This document shows positions 55,920 through 64,000 of a stretch of DNA of 64,000 nt, piece after piece. Both the position numbers and the translations under genes were made by a program. The stretch lies in the NCBI RefSeq assembly GCF_000214495.1, contig NZ_AFIJ01000007.1:62001-126000 (forward strand). Reading direction: 5' to 3'. Numbering within the stretch: position 1 is the first letter of the stretch; each line of letters opens with the position of its first letter. The stretch comes from Megasphaera lornae (GTDB lineage: Bacteria; Bacillota; Negativicutes; Veillonellales; Megasphaeraceae). Below the pieces are notes generated by a model. It made no database searches and was not told the origin of the DNA. It was given only the letters and a program-made list of their open reading frames with translations.

Positions 55920-55948
55920 ATTTTAATACATCTTTACAATATAATCAA
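55920..55948 (-). promoter_or_regulatory. Promoter of adhesin 1
   Basis: TTGATT (55948-55943), 17-nt spacer, TAAAAT (55925-55920); leader of about 90 nt. Confidence 0.55.
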
Positions 55949-56254
55949 TACATGATTATATTGGTTTCTATATATGCTCTATATTACTACGTTTTTTATG
56001 AATCACCTCCTCGTTATTGTTCACCTATATAAACCGAACCGTACGCTCGCTAACAAAAAAACAATTGTACACGGTACCCTTGCCATTAGAGAATCCAAAT
56101 GTCCGAAATTCAACGGCAATCCGTGTCCGACGATCGAAATTGCAAAATTCCGCAGCCGAACTGAATGCGAATCAATACGACTGCCGTAATTGCCGTCCGC
56201 CGTTCTTTTTAGTCTTGTCCCCTTATTACTAGTAAAAACGTAATATATTTATTA
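55949..56254. other. Intergenic stretch with an orphan ribosome-binding-like motif
   Basis: No convincing gene. The minus strand carries AGGAGGTGAT (56011-56002), a ten-base match to the 16S anti-Shine-Dalgarno region, but no ATG, GTG or TTG follows at proper distance. Plus-strand frames (55974-56189, 56017-56232) lack a ribosome site and family resemblance. Confidence 0.4.
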
Positions 56255-56289
56255 CAAAAAAAAGACCTTGTCTACACAAGGTCTTTTTT
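56255..56289 (-). terminator. Terminator of thiC
   Basis: AGACCTTGT/ACAAGGTCT stem with a 4-nt loop and eight T; just after the thiC stop. Confidence 0.9.
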
Positions 56290-56296
56290 CGACGTA

Positions 56297-57598
56297 TTAT
56301 CGTATAGAAACGTCTTCGCCGTTTAAAATTTTCTTCATCGTCCGTGCCGGACACATTTTCCCGCACATCGTGCAAGTTCCTTCACATTCCGGTTTACTTG
56401 ATTCGTAATAATTCCTTGCTTTTTCCGGATCGATAGACAAGGGAATCATCGTATCAAAATCAACTGCCGCCCGGGCTTTACTCATGGCATCATCCCATGC
56501 CTGCGCACCGGGAATCCCCTTCGCCAAATCGGCGGCATGTGCCGCAATACGTGCCGCAATAATCCCTTCTTTAACGTCCTGTACATCAGGCAGTCGCAAA
56601 TGTTCCGCCGGCGTTACATAACACAAGAAATCGGCACCGCAAGAAGCGGCAATCGCACCGCCGATAGCACTGGTTATATGGTCATATCCCGGCGCAATAT
56701 CCGTCACCAAAGGACCTAATACATAAAATGGCGCCTCATGACACAAGCGTTTTTGTAACCGCATATTCGCCGCAATTTCATTTAACACCATGTGGCCCGG
56801 TCCTTCAATCATTACTTGTACATTGCGTTCCCACGCCCGTTTGGTAAGTTCTCCCAGCGTAATCAGTTCTTCAATTTGCGCCGCATCCGTCGCATCATGC
56901 GTACACCCCGGCCGACACGCATCCCCCAAACTCAACGTAACATCATAGGTTTCACAAATATCCAAAAGACGATCATAATATTCATAAAACGGATTTTCCC
57001 GGTCATTCATTTCCATCCACGCAAATAACAACGAACCGCCGCGAGAAACGATATTCGTCAACCGAGGGTTGCGCTTTATGCGTTCCGCCGTCTTGCGATT
57101 CATGCCGCAATGTATTGTCATAAAATCCACGCCGTCTTCGGCATGCTGTTGCACGACGGAGAAAAATTCGTCAACACTGATGTCTTTTAAATCTTTGTCC
57201 AACATCCCCACCGCATCATACATCGGTACGGTACCGATCATGGCTGTGGACATGGCTACCAATTTGCGCCGAAATTCCCGCGTTTTACCGAAATTACTCA
57301 AATCCATAATAGCTTCCGCTTTTAAGGCGATGGCATTTCGTACTTTTTCCAATTCTTCTTCATGATTATTGTGTTCCGGAGACACCCCCAAATTCACATT
57401 GATCTTCGTACGACAGTCTTTCCCAATCGCTTCCGGCGATAAACTCGTGTGCCTTTTATTGGCAGGTATGGCAATCTTGCCTTCCCCGATTAACTGCATA
57501 AGTTTTTTTTCATCCATGTGTTCTTTTTCCGCCACGATTTTCATTTGCGGTGTAAAAATACCTTTACGTGCCGCATCCATTTGTGTTGTATAATTCAT
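56297..57598 (-). CDS. thiC: Phosphomethylpyrimidine synthase ThiC
   Basis: Radical SAM enzyme that converts aminoimidazole ribotide to the thiamine pyrimidine HMP-P. 433 residues, the shorter bacterial form without the long N-terminal domain. Seen: [26 protein letters not shown] substrate region, [25 protein letters not shown], and the C-terminal cluster CTMCGKMC (CxxCxxxxC). AGGAGGT lies 7 nt before the ATG. Single gene under a TPP riboswitch and its own promoter; no other thiamine gene is in the window. Confidence 0.97.
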   Translation of the reverse strand: MNYTTQMDAARKGIFTPQMKIVAEKEHMDEKKLMQLIGEGKIAIPANKRHTSLSPEAIGKDCRTKINVNLGVSPEHNNHEEELEKVRNAIALKAEAIMDLSNFGKTREFRRKLVAMSTAMIGTVPMYDAVGMLDKDLKDISVDEFFSVVQQHAEDGVDFMTIHCGMNRKTAERIKRNPRLTNIVSRGGSLLFAWMEMNDRENPFYEYYDRLLDICETYDVTLSLGDACRPGCTHDATDAAQIEELITLGELTKRAWERNVQVMIEGPGHMVLNEIAANMRLQKRLCHEAPFYVLGPLVTDIAPGYDHITSAIGGAIAASCGADFLCYVTPAEHLRLPDVQDVKEGIIAARIAAHAADLAKGIPGAQAWDDAMSKARAAVDFDTMIPLSIDPEKARNYYESSKPECEGTCTMCGKMCPARTMKKILNGEDVSIR

Positions 57599-57624
57599 TC
57601 CATATACCTCCTGTTTCCGGTAAT

Positions 57625-57652
57625 AAAAAAAAGCTCACCCCCGCAGGTGAGC
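57625..57652 (-). terminator. Riboswitch-controlled terminator of thiC
   Basis: GCTCACC/GGTGAGC stem, 6-nt loop, eight T, 14 nt after the TPP aptamer: the expression platform for termination when TPP is bound. Confidence 0.9.
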
Positions 57653-57665
57653 CGAACGGATTCGT

Positions 57666-57747
57666 GAAGCTTTCCTACGACGGCATTACCCGCATCAGGT
57701 ACAAGGGTCAAATCAATATTTTCTCAGCCCGAAGGCTCCCCTAGCTT
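57666..57747 (-). promoter_or_regulatory. TPP riboswitch (THI element)
   Basis: Conserved aptamer parts read in order on the minus strand: GGGGAGC, GGCTGAGA, GACCCTT, ACCTGATGCGGGTAATG, GTAGGAAAGC. The P1 stem AAGCT/AGCTT closes it. Turns off thiC when thiamine pyrophosphate is plentiful. Confidence 0.95.
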
Positions 57748-57761
57748 TTCAATCTTTTTTC

Positions 57762-57790
57762 ATTATATTTCATTTTCTTGTAAATTGCAA
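57762..57790 (-). promoter_or_regulatory. Sigma-70 promoter of thiC
   Basis: TTGCAA (57790-57785), 17-nt spacer, TATAAT (57767-57762), leading straight into the riboswitch. Confidence 0.8.
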
Positions 57791-57813
57791 TAACCCGAAA
57801 GGCTTTTCCGCAC

Positions 57814-57843
57814 TTGCTGTCAACAATTTACTAATGTTATACT
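57814..57843 (+). promoter_or_regulatory. Promoter of the SIMPL gene
   Basis: TTGCTG (57814-57819), 18-nt spacer, TATACT (57838-57843); its -35 box lies 24 nt beyond the -35 box of the divergent thiC promoter. Confidence 0.55.
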
Positions 57844-57878
57844 TAAATTGTTATCATACCGCTATTAAGGAGGTTCCT

Positions 57879-58571
57879 ATGAAAATCACAAGGTTTATGT
57901 TTCGTTTCTTTTGCACATTACTAATCCCGGCAGCCCTATATACGCTCTCTCCGGCAGTCGCCGCGGCGCCGCCGGCCACCTTGGAAGTAACCGGTTATGC
58001 GGAAACACAAATCGTTCCGGATACTGCCTATATATCCATCGGCATGGAAACCGCGGCGCCGACAGTCAGTATCGCACAAACCCGCAATAACCGCGACATA
58101 CAAAAAATCCGCACGGCTTTACAACATGCCGGCATAGCTCCGGAAGATATAAAAACCACGGATTTTTATGTATCTCCCAATTATGATTCTAAAAATGATA
58201 CCATCATTTCTTATACCGTAACGCATATGTTGCGCTTAAAAATTCACGACTTACAACGCCTCTCGGCCCTCTTGGATACCATCGCGCACTATGCGCCGAA
58301 TAAAATACAAGATCTGACCTTTGTCGGTGAACATATTGAAGGAACGGAGCGCCAACTTTTGCAACAAGCCGTACAAAACGGGCGAAACACCGCGGAAATT
58401 ACCGCCGCAGCCGCCGGTAAACGGTTAGGTGATATTAAAGAAATCACCATCCCCGCTGCCCCCTCCTATAGAGGCACCGTACGCAGTGTGAATCTGACCG
58501 CCGCGACTCCCGTTGCCGTAGGCACCGCAACCGTCCGGCGACAAGTCCATCTGGTTTTTTATTTACAATAA
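57879..58571 (+). CDS. Exported SIMPL-domain (DUF541) protein
   Basis: 230 residues with a signal peptide (about 1-29, ending near AVAAA) and a SIMPL/DUF541 domain beginning LEVTGYAETQIVPDTAYISIG. Family members are periplasmic or outer-membrane proteins linked to oxidative stress or envelope integrity in a few species; molecular function is unknown. AAGGAGG lies 5 nt before the ATG at 57879, so the upstream in-frame ATG at 57834 is not used. It sits between thiC and adhesin 2; the shared terminator at 58716-58751 ends it. Confidence 0.9.
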   Translation: MKITRFMFRFFCTLLIPAALYTLSPAVAAAPPATLEVTGYAETQIVPDTAYISIGMETAAPTVSIAQTRNNRDIQKIRTALQHAGIAPEDIKTTDFYVSPNYDSKNDTIISYTVTHMLRLKIHDLQRLSALLDTIAHYAPNKIQDLTFVGEHIEGTERQLLQQAVQNGRNTAEITAAAAGKRLGDIKEITIPAAPSYRGTVRSVNLTAATPVAVGTATVRRQVHLVFYLQ

Positions 58572-58715
58572 TCCACTGCAAATAGTGTTCTCAAATATTG
58601 CATATAAACTAATATATATAATGTAACATAATGTAACAAAATCTACTAAAAATTTTCACAAAATATTACCGTACAAAAATAACATAAAAATACTTTATCC
58701 GATAACAGATAAAAT

Positions 58716-58751
58716 AAAAAATCTCAGCGCTATATAGCACTGAGATTTTTT
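58716..58751. terminator. Bidirectional terminator between SIMPL gene and adhesin 2
   Basis: AAAAAATCTCAG.GCTA/TAGC.CTGAGATTTTTT long stem with T runs on both strands; convergent genes. Confidence 0.9.
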
Positions 58752-58756
58752 ATCAT

Positions 58757-61700
58757 TTATTTTTTTTGTCCATTTTGTAATGCCTGTACCCATGCAGTTA
58801 ATTGTCTGATTTGTTTTTCTTGTTGAACTATCATATTTCCTTGACGAATTAATGCTTGTACCATAGCTGCTTTACTCATAGGAATCGGCATATGCCCTTG
58901 GCCTACACGCAGAGAAACCCCTGCATTAATAACATTATGTTCTTTGCCAAATGTACTTCCTAAACTAAATGTCATATTTTCATTTGGATGATAGAACATC
59001 CCCAATGCTGCCACATTTGCTTTTCCATAACGACCAAAACCTGCAGCTACATCTAATTTATTTTCCGAATCAAACGCTTGTGCATGCAAAGCTGCCAATG
59101 CTGCCGCCCCTGCAACCCCATTATCCGTATGGTCTTTCGCCGATACAAATTTTTCGTCTATTGCCTGACCTATATCTTGTAATTGTCCTACCGTCACGGC
59201 ATCCGAACCTGCAACGCCCTTTTTTAAACCGCTCAATTTAACATTATTAAGTACCAATGCTTGTCCTTCCGCGGTCATCGTTACTCCTTTTACAATTTGT
59301 TTTGAACCATCTGCTGAAGGAACTGTTACAACCTTCCCAATCGTCACCTGTCCTGTAGCACCATCTAACCATATCCCCTTTCCGGCTTTTCCCACAACCA
59401 TAAAAGAACCATTTTTAGGTATATCTTCTTGGGCTTCTCTGGTTTGAATTGTCGGATCTACTTTTCCTACTACTATATCAGGAGATAATGATGCTATAAT
59501 ATTACCTTGTCCATCTTTATATTTTACTTGTATTGAAACGCCTTTCTGTCCTTGTATAACTAAAGAGTTAATCGAGGAAGAGTTCATATTTCCCTGGGCA
59601 TTCGCATATTGTAATTTCAAAGACGTCCTATCTCCGGATGTAGGAGAAATTCCTAATGAATGTTTTAATTCGTCTGAATGACTCTGAACATATTGATTTA
59701 CTTGTTTTGGAATATCAGACTTCTTGGCAAATTCATTCACATTCGGAATATCCGACTTCTTGGCAAATTCGTTCACATTCGGAATATCAGACTTCTTGGC
59801 AAATTCGTTCATATTCGGAATATCAGACTTCTTGGCAAATTCGTTCACATTCGGAATATCCGACTTCTTAGCAAATTCATTCACATTCGGAATATCCAAC
59901 TTCTTAGCAAATTCATTCACATTCGGAATATCCGACTTCTTGGCAAATTCGTTCACATTCGGAATATCAGACTTCTTGGCAAATTCGTTCACATTCGGAA
60001 TATCCGACTTCTTGGCAAATTCGTTCATATTCGGAATATCCGACTTCTTGACAAATTCGTTCCCTATATTCTGTTGAATTAATTGGCCTATTTCTGATTT
60101 TTTTACAAAATCATTTGTTATATTATTTTGCAATGCTTTTAATTGCTGTACATTAACTGCATCCGTATCCTCAGCTCCTCCGGCAATATGTGAAATACGA
60201 CGAATTATCGAGCTGTTTCCAAAAGATACCCAACCATTGTCCGGTGAAAATTTATCTTTTTCCCCTATTAAAAATGCTTTTTCCGAATACTGCGAAGAAT
60301 CATCATAATATCCGGCTTGAGAATTCTGTCCAATCGCAATAGAGCCGGGAGTATCTGCTACAGCAGATGATCCCAATGCAATACTATTATTATCTCGTGC
60401 CCAACTTCCTACCCCTATAGCAATAGCTCTTGAAGCATCTTCATCAACTAATGAGTCCATACCAATAGCGATCCCAAAATCAGCCCCTACATAAGCTCCC
60501 GCTTGATTCACTCTTATTGGCCTCTTAGTATCTGAATCAAATCGATCAACTTGTTCTTTAATATCATCCGGATTACCTATTAAATTAGAATTTCCGGTAC
60601 CGATAGAAATTGCTGATAAAATTCCATTTTTCACCGATGCTCCGGGTCCGATTGCAATAGATTTAACAGCTAAAGATGCCCCGTCATTTTTATAATTCTT
60701 AATATTTGTAAAATTTTCCGGCGCACCGATAGAAATAAAGTGATTATTCGGAAGCGTTCCCTTTGGCCAAATTTGTTCTTTTATCCACTGTTTATTAAGT
60801 CCAATTTTCGGGATATTATTTTCATCATACCCTTGTTGCATTAATCCGTCCCCTAAAACAAATGGAGCATTCGAATTTACTGACGTTGAAGTAGCGGATG
60901 AAGATTGACCGGTGCAGTTAAAACGGATTCCGGCTTTCGTTAATTCCTCTTTTAATTCATTTTTTTTAATATACGTATGTCTTATTTTGTTATCCAATGA
61001 TCTTAACTGAAATACATTAACAGCATCAGCTCCTAATACCCCCCCTGCTACATTACTAATCCGACGATGAATCATTATTCCCGACCGAAAATATTTATCC
61101 TTTTTGCTACCGGTATTTTTATCATCAACTGTACCGCCGTTATTTATATCGTCATCAGGAAAATGTCCAGCTCGACCTACTGAAATCCATCCCCACGCAG
61201 GATCAAAAGGATCTACTTTAGCTCCATTCACATTCTTTATTTCCCCTGTCAAATACGCCGGTTTTATAGCCATTTTATATATTGGGCTATTTTCACTATA
61301 TCCACCGACAGAAGCGCGCCCTAAAGCAATAGAACCCGCTGATAACGTAGATGCATCATTACCAATCGCAATAGAGTGTTGACTACCGGGGTCTTGTAAT
61401 AACTGTAAAATAGTTTTACCCGGTGCTTTATCCATTGTATGTGCATTAAATCCTATACTAATGCCCAATGTTCCCGCCATAGCACCAAAACCGATAGCCG
61501 TACTGCCGGCTCCTCCCTGTGCACCAGTTCCTAAAGATGTACTATATGAACTTGCACAAGAATCACTCCCAATCGAAATTCCATAAGGGCCATTTACATT
61601 AGCCCCGATAAAATTCACACCCTTCTCATTTAAGGTTTCATCATTTGCTATATTAAATGAGCCTATAGCAATAGCACCTATTGCCTTCGGAACAGTTGTC

Positions 61701-62179
61701 GCTTGTACCCCAATAGCAATAGAATTTTGTCCTTTAGCCCCATCATTAGCATAATTAGGAGCATCCCCTCCAGGCAATTTTTCTGTATCAGATATTGAAA
61801 AATAATGTAATTCACCGGGAAGCGCTTTTAAACTATATGTAATAGTATTATTTTGATTTGTTACCTGTAGTCCTTTACCGGCCATAAATAAAAAAGAAGT
61901 ATTCTCAGAACTATTTTTAGTTATTTCTACTGCCATTTTTTTGTTCTTTGTACTTTTTTCCTGTTTTTGAATATTTTTTTGTATCGCTACTTCATTTTGA
62001 TTCTGAGCCATTCCTACTATTGGCATCCCCGTTACTATGCCGGCTGTTACTATGGCAGCTAACGTAACTTTTCCCCATTTTTTTTGTTTACGACAAAACC
62101 GCTTATTTCCATCTAATTCTGATACAACAACCCAAGTATTTCGAACATAGCTCCAAACTATCTTAAAAATTTTATTCAT
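58757..62179 (-). CDS. Trimeric autotransporter adhesin (YadA-like), adhesin 2
   Basis: 1140 residues, paralogue of adhesin 1 in build. Extended signal peptide MNKIFKIVWSYVRNTW with predicted cleavage after A58; head repeats of the IAIGxxA type in two blocks (about 150-300 and 500-640) with neck ISHIAGGAEDTDAVNVQQL; a stalk of ten 12-residue NEFAKKSDIPNV repeats (about 707-826); a further stalk domain (GISPTSGDRTSLKLQYANAQ, then KGKGIWLDGATGQV-like segment); YadA anchor (about 1000-1095) and a coiled-coil tail. GGAGGGG lies upstream of the ATG. Base composition is more AT-rich than adhesin 1. Ligand unknown. Confidence 0.95.
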   Translation of the reverse strand: MNKIFKIVWSYVRNTWVVVSELDGNKRFCRKQKKWGKVTLAAIVTAGIVTGMPIVGMAQNQNEVAIQKNIQKQEKSTKNKKMAVEITKNSSENTSFLFMAGKGLQVTNQNNTITYSLKALPGELHYFSISDTEKLPGGDAPNYANDGAKGQNSIAIGVQATTVPKAIGAIAIGSFNIANDETLNEKGVNFIGANVNGPYGISIGSDSCASSYSTSLGTGAQGGAGSTAIGFGAMAGTLGISIGFNAHTMDKAPGKTILQLLQDPGSQHSIAIGNDASTLSAGSIALGRASVGGYSENSPIYKMAIKPAYLTGEIKNVNGAKVDPFDPAWGWISVGRAGHFPDDDINNGGTVDDKNTGSKKDKYFRSGIMIHRRISNVAGGVLGADAVNVFQLRSLDNKIRHTYIKKNELKEELTKAGIRFNCTGQSSSATSTSVNSNAPFVLGDGLMQQGYDENNIPKIGLNKQWIKEQIWPKGTLPNNHFISIGAPENFTNIKNYKNDGASLAVKSIAIGPGASVKNGILSAISIGTGNSNLIGNPDDIKEQVDRFDSDTKRPIRVNQAGAYVGADFGIAIGMDSLVDEDASRAIAIGVGSWARDNNSIALGSSAVADTPGSIAIGQNSQAGYYDDSSQYSEKAFLIGEKDKFSPDNGWVSFGNSSIIRRISHIAGGAEDTDAVNVQQLKALQNNITNDFVKKSEIGQLIQQNIGNEFVKKSDIPNMNEFAKKSDIPNVNEFAKKSDIPNVNEFAKKSDIPNVNEFAKKLDIPNVNEFAKKSDIPNVNEFAKKSDIPNMNEFAKKSDIPNVNEFAKKSDIPNVNEFAKKSDIPKQVNQYVQSHSDELKHSLGISPTSGDRTSLKLQYANAQGNMNSSSINSLVIQGQKGVSIQVKYKDGQGNIIASLSPDIVVGKVDPTIQTREAQEDIPKNGSFMVVGKAGKGIWLDGATGQVTIGKVVTVPSADGSKQIVKGVTMTAEGQALVLNNVKLSGLKKGVAGSDAVTVGQLQDIGQAIDEKFVSAKDHTDNGVAGAAALAALHAQAFDSENKLDVAAGFGRYGKANVAALGMFYHPNENMTFSLGSTFGKEHNVINAGVSLRVGQGHMPIPMSKAAMVQALIRQGNMIVQQEKQIRQLTAWVQALQNGQKK
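59702..60061 (-). repeat. Ten tandem 36-bp repeats in adhesin 2 stalk
   Basis: Ten copies of a 36-bp unit encoding NEFAKKSDIPNV, with only a few changes (V for A in copy 1, L for S in copy 5, M for V in copies 1 and 7, KQ in copy 10). No spacers, in frame, so it is a coding repeat and could vary in copy number. Confidence 0.93.
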
Positions 62180-62223
62180 ATTCCCCTCCTATTAATAGTA
62201 TCCCCTTAATGAATATAAATGAA

Positions 62224-62242
62224 AATAACAATCATAATTATC
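62224..62242 (-). promoter_or_regulatory. Fur-box-like sequence at adhesin 2 promoter
   Basis: GATAATTATGATTGTTATT, 14 of 19 matches to the classic Fur box, just after the predicted transcription start, the same place as in adhesin 1. AT-rich context, so tentative. Confidence 0.4.
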
Positions 62243-62253
62243 TTAACGTATGT

Positions 62254-62282
62254 ATTATAATATACTTTACACTTTTTGTAAA
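62254..62282 (-). promoter_or_regulatory. Promoter of adhesin 2
   Basis: TTTACA (62282-62277), 17-nt spacer, TATAAT (62259-62254). Confidence 0.7.
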
Positions 62283-62381
62283 TGAATAAACTTTATTTTT
62301 ATCATTTTATCTTTATTATACGCTAGTAATATATACCTTCGTCTTACATTCTATAAATAAAACCTTCTCAACACCTACTAT

Positions 62382-62424
62382 AAAAGACGATTTCCCGACT
62401 TTTACAGTTCAGCGAAATCGTCTT
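62382..62424 (-). terminator. Terminator after the ogt gene
   Basis: AAGACGATTTC/GAAATCGTCTT 11-bp stem with a long loop, T run of four. Confidence 0.7.
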
Positions 62425-62452
62425 CTGTATTCTTCCTTATGTAACTTCTTTC

Positions 62453-62965
62453 TTATTTTAACCGCCGTGCATCAACGCCTTCGCTATACAAAAGCCGGCG
62501 TTTCCTTTCTGTCCCGGCTGCATATCCGCCTAATGCCCCTCCGGTGCCGATGACCCGATGACAGGGAATGATGATCGCCAACGGATTACAGCCCACTGCC
62601 GCACCGACCGCTTGCGGAGATACGACGGTGCCGGTCGCGTTTTGCAACAAGTCCGCCAAACCGGCGTAAGTTTGCGTACGCCCATACGGAATTTGACATA
62701 AAGTTTGCCAAACCCGCCGCCGAAACATCGTTCCCGCCGGATTTATGGGAACTTGCCAAGGTCCCGGTTGCCGTCCGGAAAAATAGTCGTCCAACCACCG
62801 CACTCCTTTTTGCAACACCGCATTGGCACCGACCTGAAAATCTTCTTGCTTATACGTGCCGAAATAATGTTTCTGCCCCACAAACCACACGCCGAGCAGC
62901 AAGGTATCCGTTGCCGCCAAGGTCATTTCTCCTAAGGGCGACGCGTACGATGTCCAATAATACAT
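62453..62965 (-). CDS. ogt: Methylated-DNA-protein-cysteine methyltransferase (Ogt type)
   Basis: Suicide repair protein that takes the alkyl group from O6-alkylguanine. 170 residues: N-terminal ribonuclease-like part, C-terminal DNA-binding domain with the active site PCHRVIGTGGALGGYAAG (Cys in PCHRV near residue 137). Arginine finger in the helix-turn-helix region (RTQTYAGLADLLQN). The ATG shares a base with the tatA stop (TAATG). Ogt versus Ada-C type is not distinguished by length alone. Confidence 0.95.
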   Translation of the reverse strand: MYYWTSYASPLGEMTLAATDTLLLGVWFVGQKHYFGTYKQEDFQVGANAVLQKGVRWLDDYFSGRQPGPWQVPINPAGTMFRRRVWQTLCQIPYGRTQTYAGLADLLQNATGTVVSPQAVGAAVGCNPLAIIIPCHRVIGTGGALGGYAAGTERKRRLLYSEGVDARRLK

Positions 62966-63168
62966 TACGTTTCTCCATCCTTTTTTGCCGTCGTTTCTTC
63001 GTCCCCCGTTTTTACCGTCGCAGTTTCCGCAGTCGGCTTGTTTACTTCTTCTTTAAACTCCCGTAAACTGGTGCCCAATGCCCGCCCTAAACCGCTGACT
63101 TTTTTACCGCCGAAAAGAATTAACACGATAATCAGAATAATAATTAATTCCTGTGCTCCTAAATGCAT
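62965..63168 (-). CDS. tatA: Twin-arginine translocase subunit TatA/TatE
   Basis: 67 residues: N-terminal membrane helix (about 5-20, ending LFGGKKVSGLG), the amphipathic helix (GRALGTSLREFKEEV), and a polar Thr/Glu/Lys tail. Classic TatA build, forming the protein-conducting ring for folded proteins. No tatC is in the window, so the partner lies elsewhere. The gene overlaps ogt. A TACAAT -10 with TGn (about 63203) lies upstream. Confidence 0.93.
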   Translation of the reverse strand: MHLGAQELIIILIIVLILFGGKKVSGLGRALGTSLREFKEEVNKPTAETATVKTGDEETTAKKDGET

Positions 63169-63236
63169 CTGCGTACCTTCTTTCTCCGAATTTTCTTTGT
63201 TTATTGTATCACGGTGCTCCCCGGAAAAAAAAGCCC

Positions 63237-63980
63237 CTATGGATAAATATAGCCTTCCACCTTACGTGCCGGCATGATTTCCTGCACCACAATAATCGGT
63301 TGCATCAACCCGTGCCACGGTCGTTTGGAAACCGTACCTTTCACCGCTACCCATTGAAATTCCGTCCATCGCTTGGTACCGTCATATTGGCAGGTCAAAC
63401 CGAAAGGCGTAATATCATTGATACAACAAAACATTAAATAGCGGGCAATGGTAAAATCATTGCCTTTCAGCATTTCATCGTCATAGGAAACAAATCCCAG
63501 CGCATATACCGTATAGCCTTGATATTTTTCAATATTTTTTGTCAATTCCAAATCATTGGCATAATAATTTTTCGTATTCATAATAATGACCCGGTGTTCT
63601 TCATCAATGCCCGGACCGCTCAAGCCGTCAAAATCAATTCCGAACGGATGCGTAGAAGCTTGCGGTTCGTCCATCATTTCCGCCGCCGCATGGCTGGAGA
63701 ATCGTTGTCCGCCGAAACACACCGGTCCCAACAGCAGTACCGCAGGAATGAGCATAATCAAACAGTTCCGATACCGCTGCCGATACGTAGGCCGCCGTCC
63801 TAAAAACAAAGTGACACCGCCCCAAAGCAAAAAAAATACAACCGCCAAACTCAAAAAGGGAAGCAATCGCGGCGCAATAAACAAGCGATACGTTCCGCTC
63901 CCCATGAAGATCAGCCAAACAACCGCCAGTACGATAAAGGAAACCCCTTCCGCCAACGCCTGCCGATTCACCTGTTTCAT
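63237..63980 (-). CDS. YcgQ-type membrane protein (TIGR03943/DUF1980)
   Basis: 247 residues: N-terminal soluble start, two or three helices (about 15-35, 40-62, 74-92), and a C-terminal extracytoplasmic domain with DGLSGPGIDEE and the family-typical ARYLMFCCINDITPFGL near residue 180. In Firmicutes it is usually encoded with a YcgR/DUF318 permease, possibly for metal or organic-acid transport; function unproven. The end of an upstream minus-strand gene is seen at 63981-64000 (two readings, ending TAA 63983-63981 or TGA 63988-63986), probably that permease partner. GGTGAT lies near the ATG as ribosome site. Confidence 0.85.
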   Translation of the reverse strand: MKQVNRQALAEGVSFIVLAVVWLIFMGSGTYRLFIAPRLLPFLSLAVVFFLLWGGVTLFLGRRPTYRQRYRNCLIMLIPAVLLLGPVCFGGQRFSSHAAAEMMDEPQASTHPFGIDFDGLSGPGIDEEHRVIIMNTKNYYANDLELTKNIEKYQGYTVYALGFVSYDDEMLKGNDFTIARYLMFCCINDITPFGLTCQYDGTKRWTEFQWVAVKGTVSKRPWHGLMQPIIVVQEIMPARKVEGYIYP

Positions 63981-64000
63981 TTATATCACCACGCTTCCCG

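Noticed and set aside
55974..56232. Two overlapping plus-strand frames of 71 codons
   Set aside because: Mutually overlapping, no ribosome site, no similarity recognised.
59702..60061. CRISPR array (36-bp repeats)
   Set aside because: Repeats are directly adjacent with no unique spacers, lie in frame in a large gene, and no cas genes are near.
59678..60082. Plus-strand repetitive frames opposite the adhesin 2 stalk
   Set aside because: They only mirror the 36-bp coding repeat of the minus strand.

Overview
The window reads as a chromosomal segment of a diderm Firmicute of the class Negativicutes, probably the Veillonellaceae/Dialister/Megasphaera/Negativicoccus part of the tree. The evidence is mixed gene content. 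Many genes are Firmicutes-like: a long bifunctional RelA/SpoT, HemZ, CsaB, a Bacillus/phage-type ThyA, a short Bacillus-type QueF, and a TPP riboswitch that works by transcription attenuation. Alongside them are two very large trimeric autotransporter adhesins with the extended signal peptides typical of outer-membrane bacteria. The genus cannot be fixed from sequence alone. Nearly all genes lie on the minus strand. I saw no rRNA, tRNA, CRISPR array, insertion sequence or prophage.

Layout. 1-1528: competence genes comEC (cut by the window edge) and comEA. 1675-5934: a trkA-trkH-trkH potassium uptake operon. 6126-8334: a heavy-metal P-type ATPase and a stand-alone metal-binding HMA protein, each behind an operator-like palindrome. 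8502-11929: cold-shock gene, then recQ-thyA-folA. 12003-18568: aminotransferase, Rrf2 regulator, prfC (plus strand), ridA, nth, queF and small unknown genes. 18740-30808: a near-continuous run, recJ-relA-dtd-MBL-AI2E-fur-hemZ-hisS-aspS, followed by lepB on its own promoter. 31174-34047: adenine deaminase and 4-hydroxybutyrate dehydrogenase. 34214-36337: htpX, an exported protein and an M50 protease. 36435-40313: a gluconate operon (gntK-gnd-rpiR). 40479-48965: prfB, a DUF5693 membrane protein (frameshifted), csaB, ftsE, ftsX, an M23 hydrolase and ctpA, an envelope and division cluster. 49070-52462: secA, a YnfA-type protein (plus strand) and rplS. 52643-62179: two trimeric autotransporters flanking riboswitch-controlled thiC and a SIMPL protein. 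62453-63980: an Ogt-type methyltransferase, tatA and a YcgQ-type protein.

The most notable points are these. (1) prfB keeps the programmed +1 frameshift, but the in-frame stop is UAA rather than the usual UGA. (2) The DUF5693 gene is broken at an 8-nt homopolymer just before its conserved C-terminus. (3) The two TrkH pore proteins are tandem paralogues, one with a degenerate selectivity filter. (4) Both adhesin genes carry Fur-like boxes at the same place next to their promoters and have internal DNA repeats and C-terminal coiled-coil tails. (5) Hairpins overlap the comEA ribosome-binding site and the start of the rplS leader. Everything here comes from reading the sequence; no database search was run.
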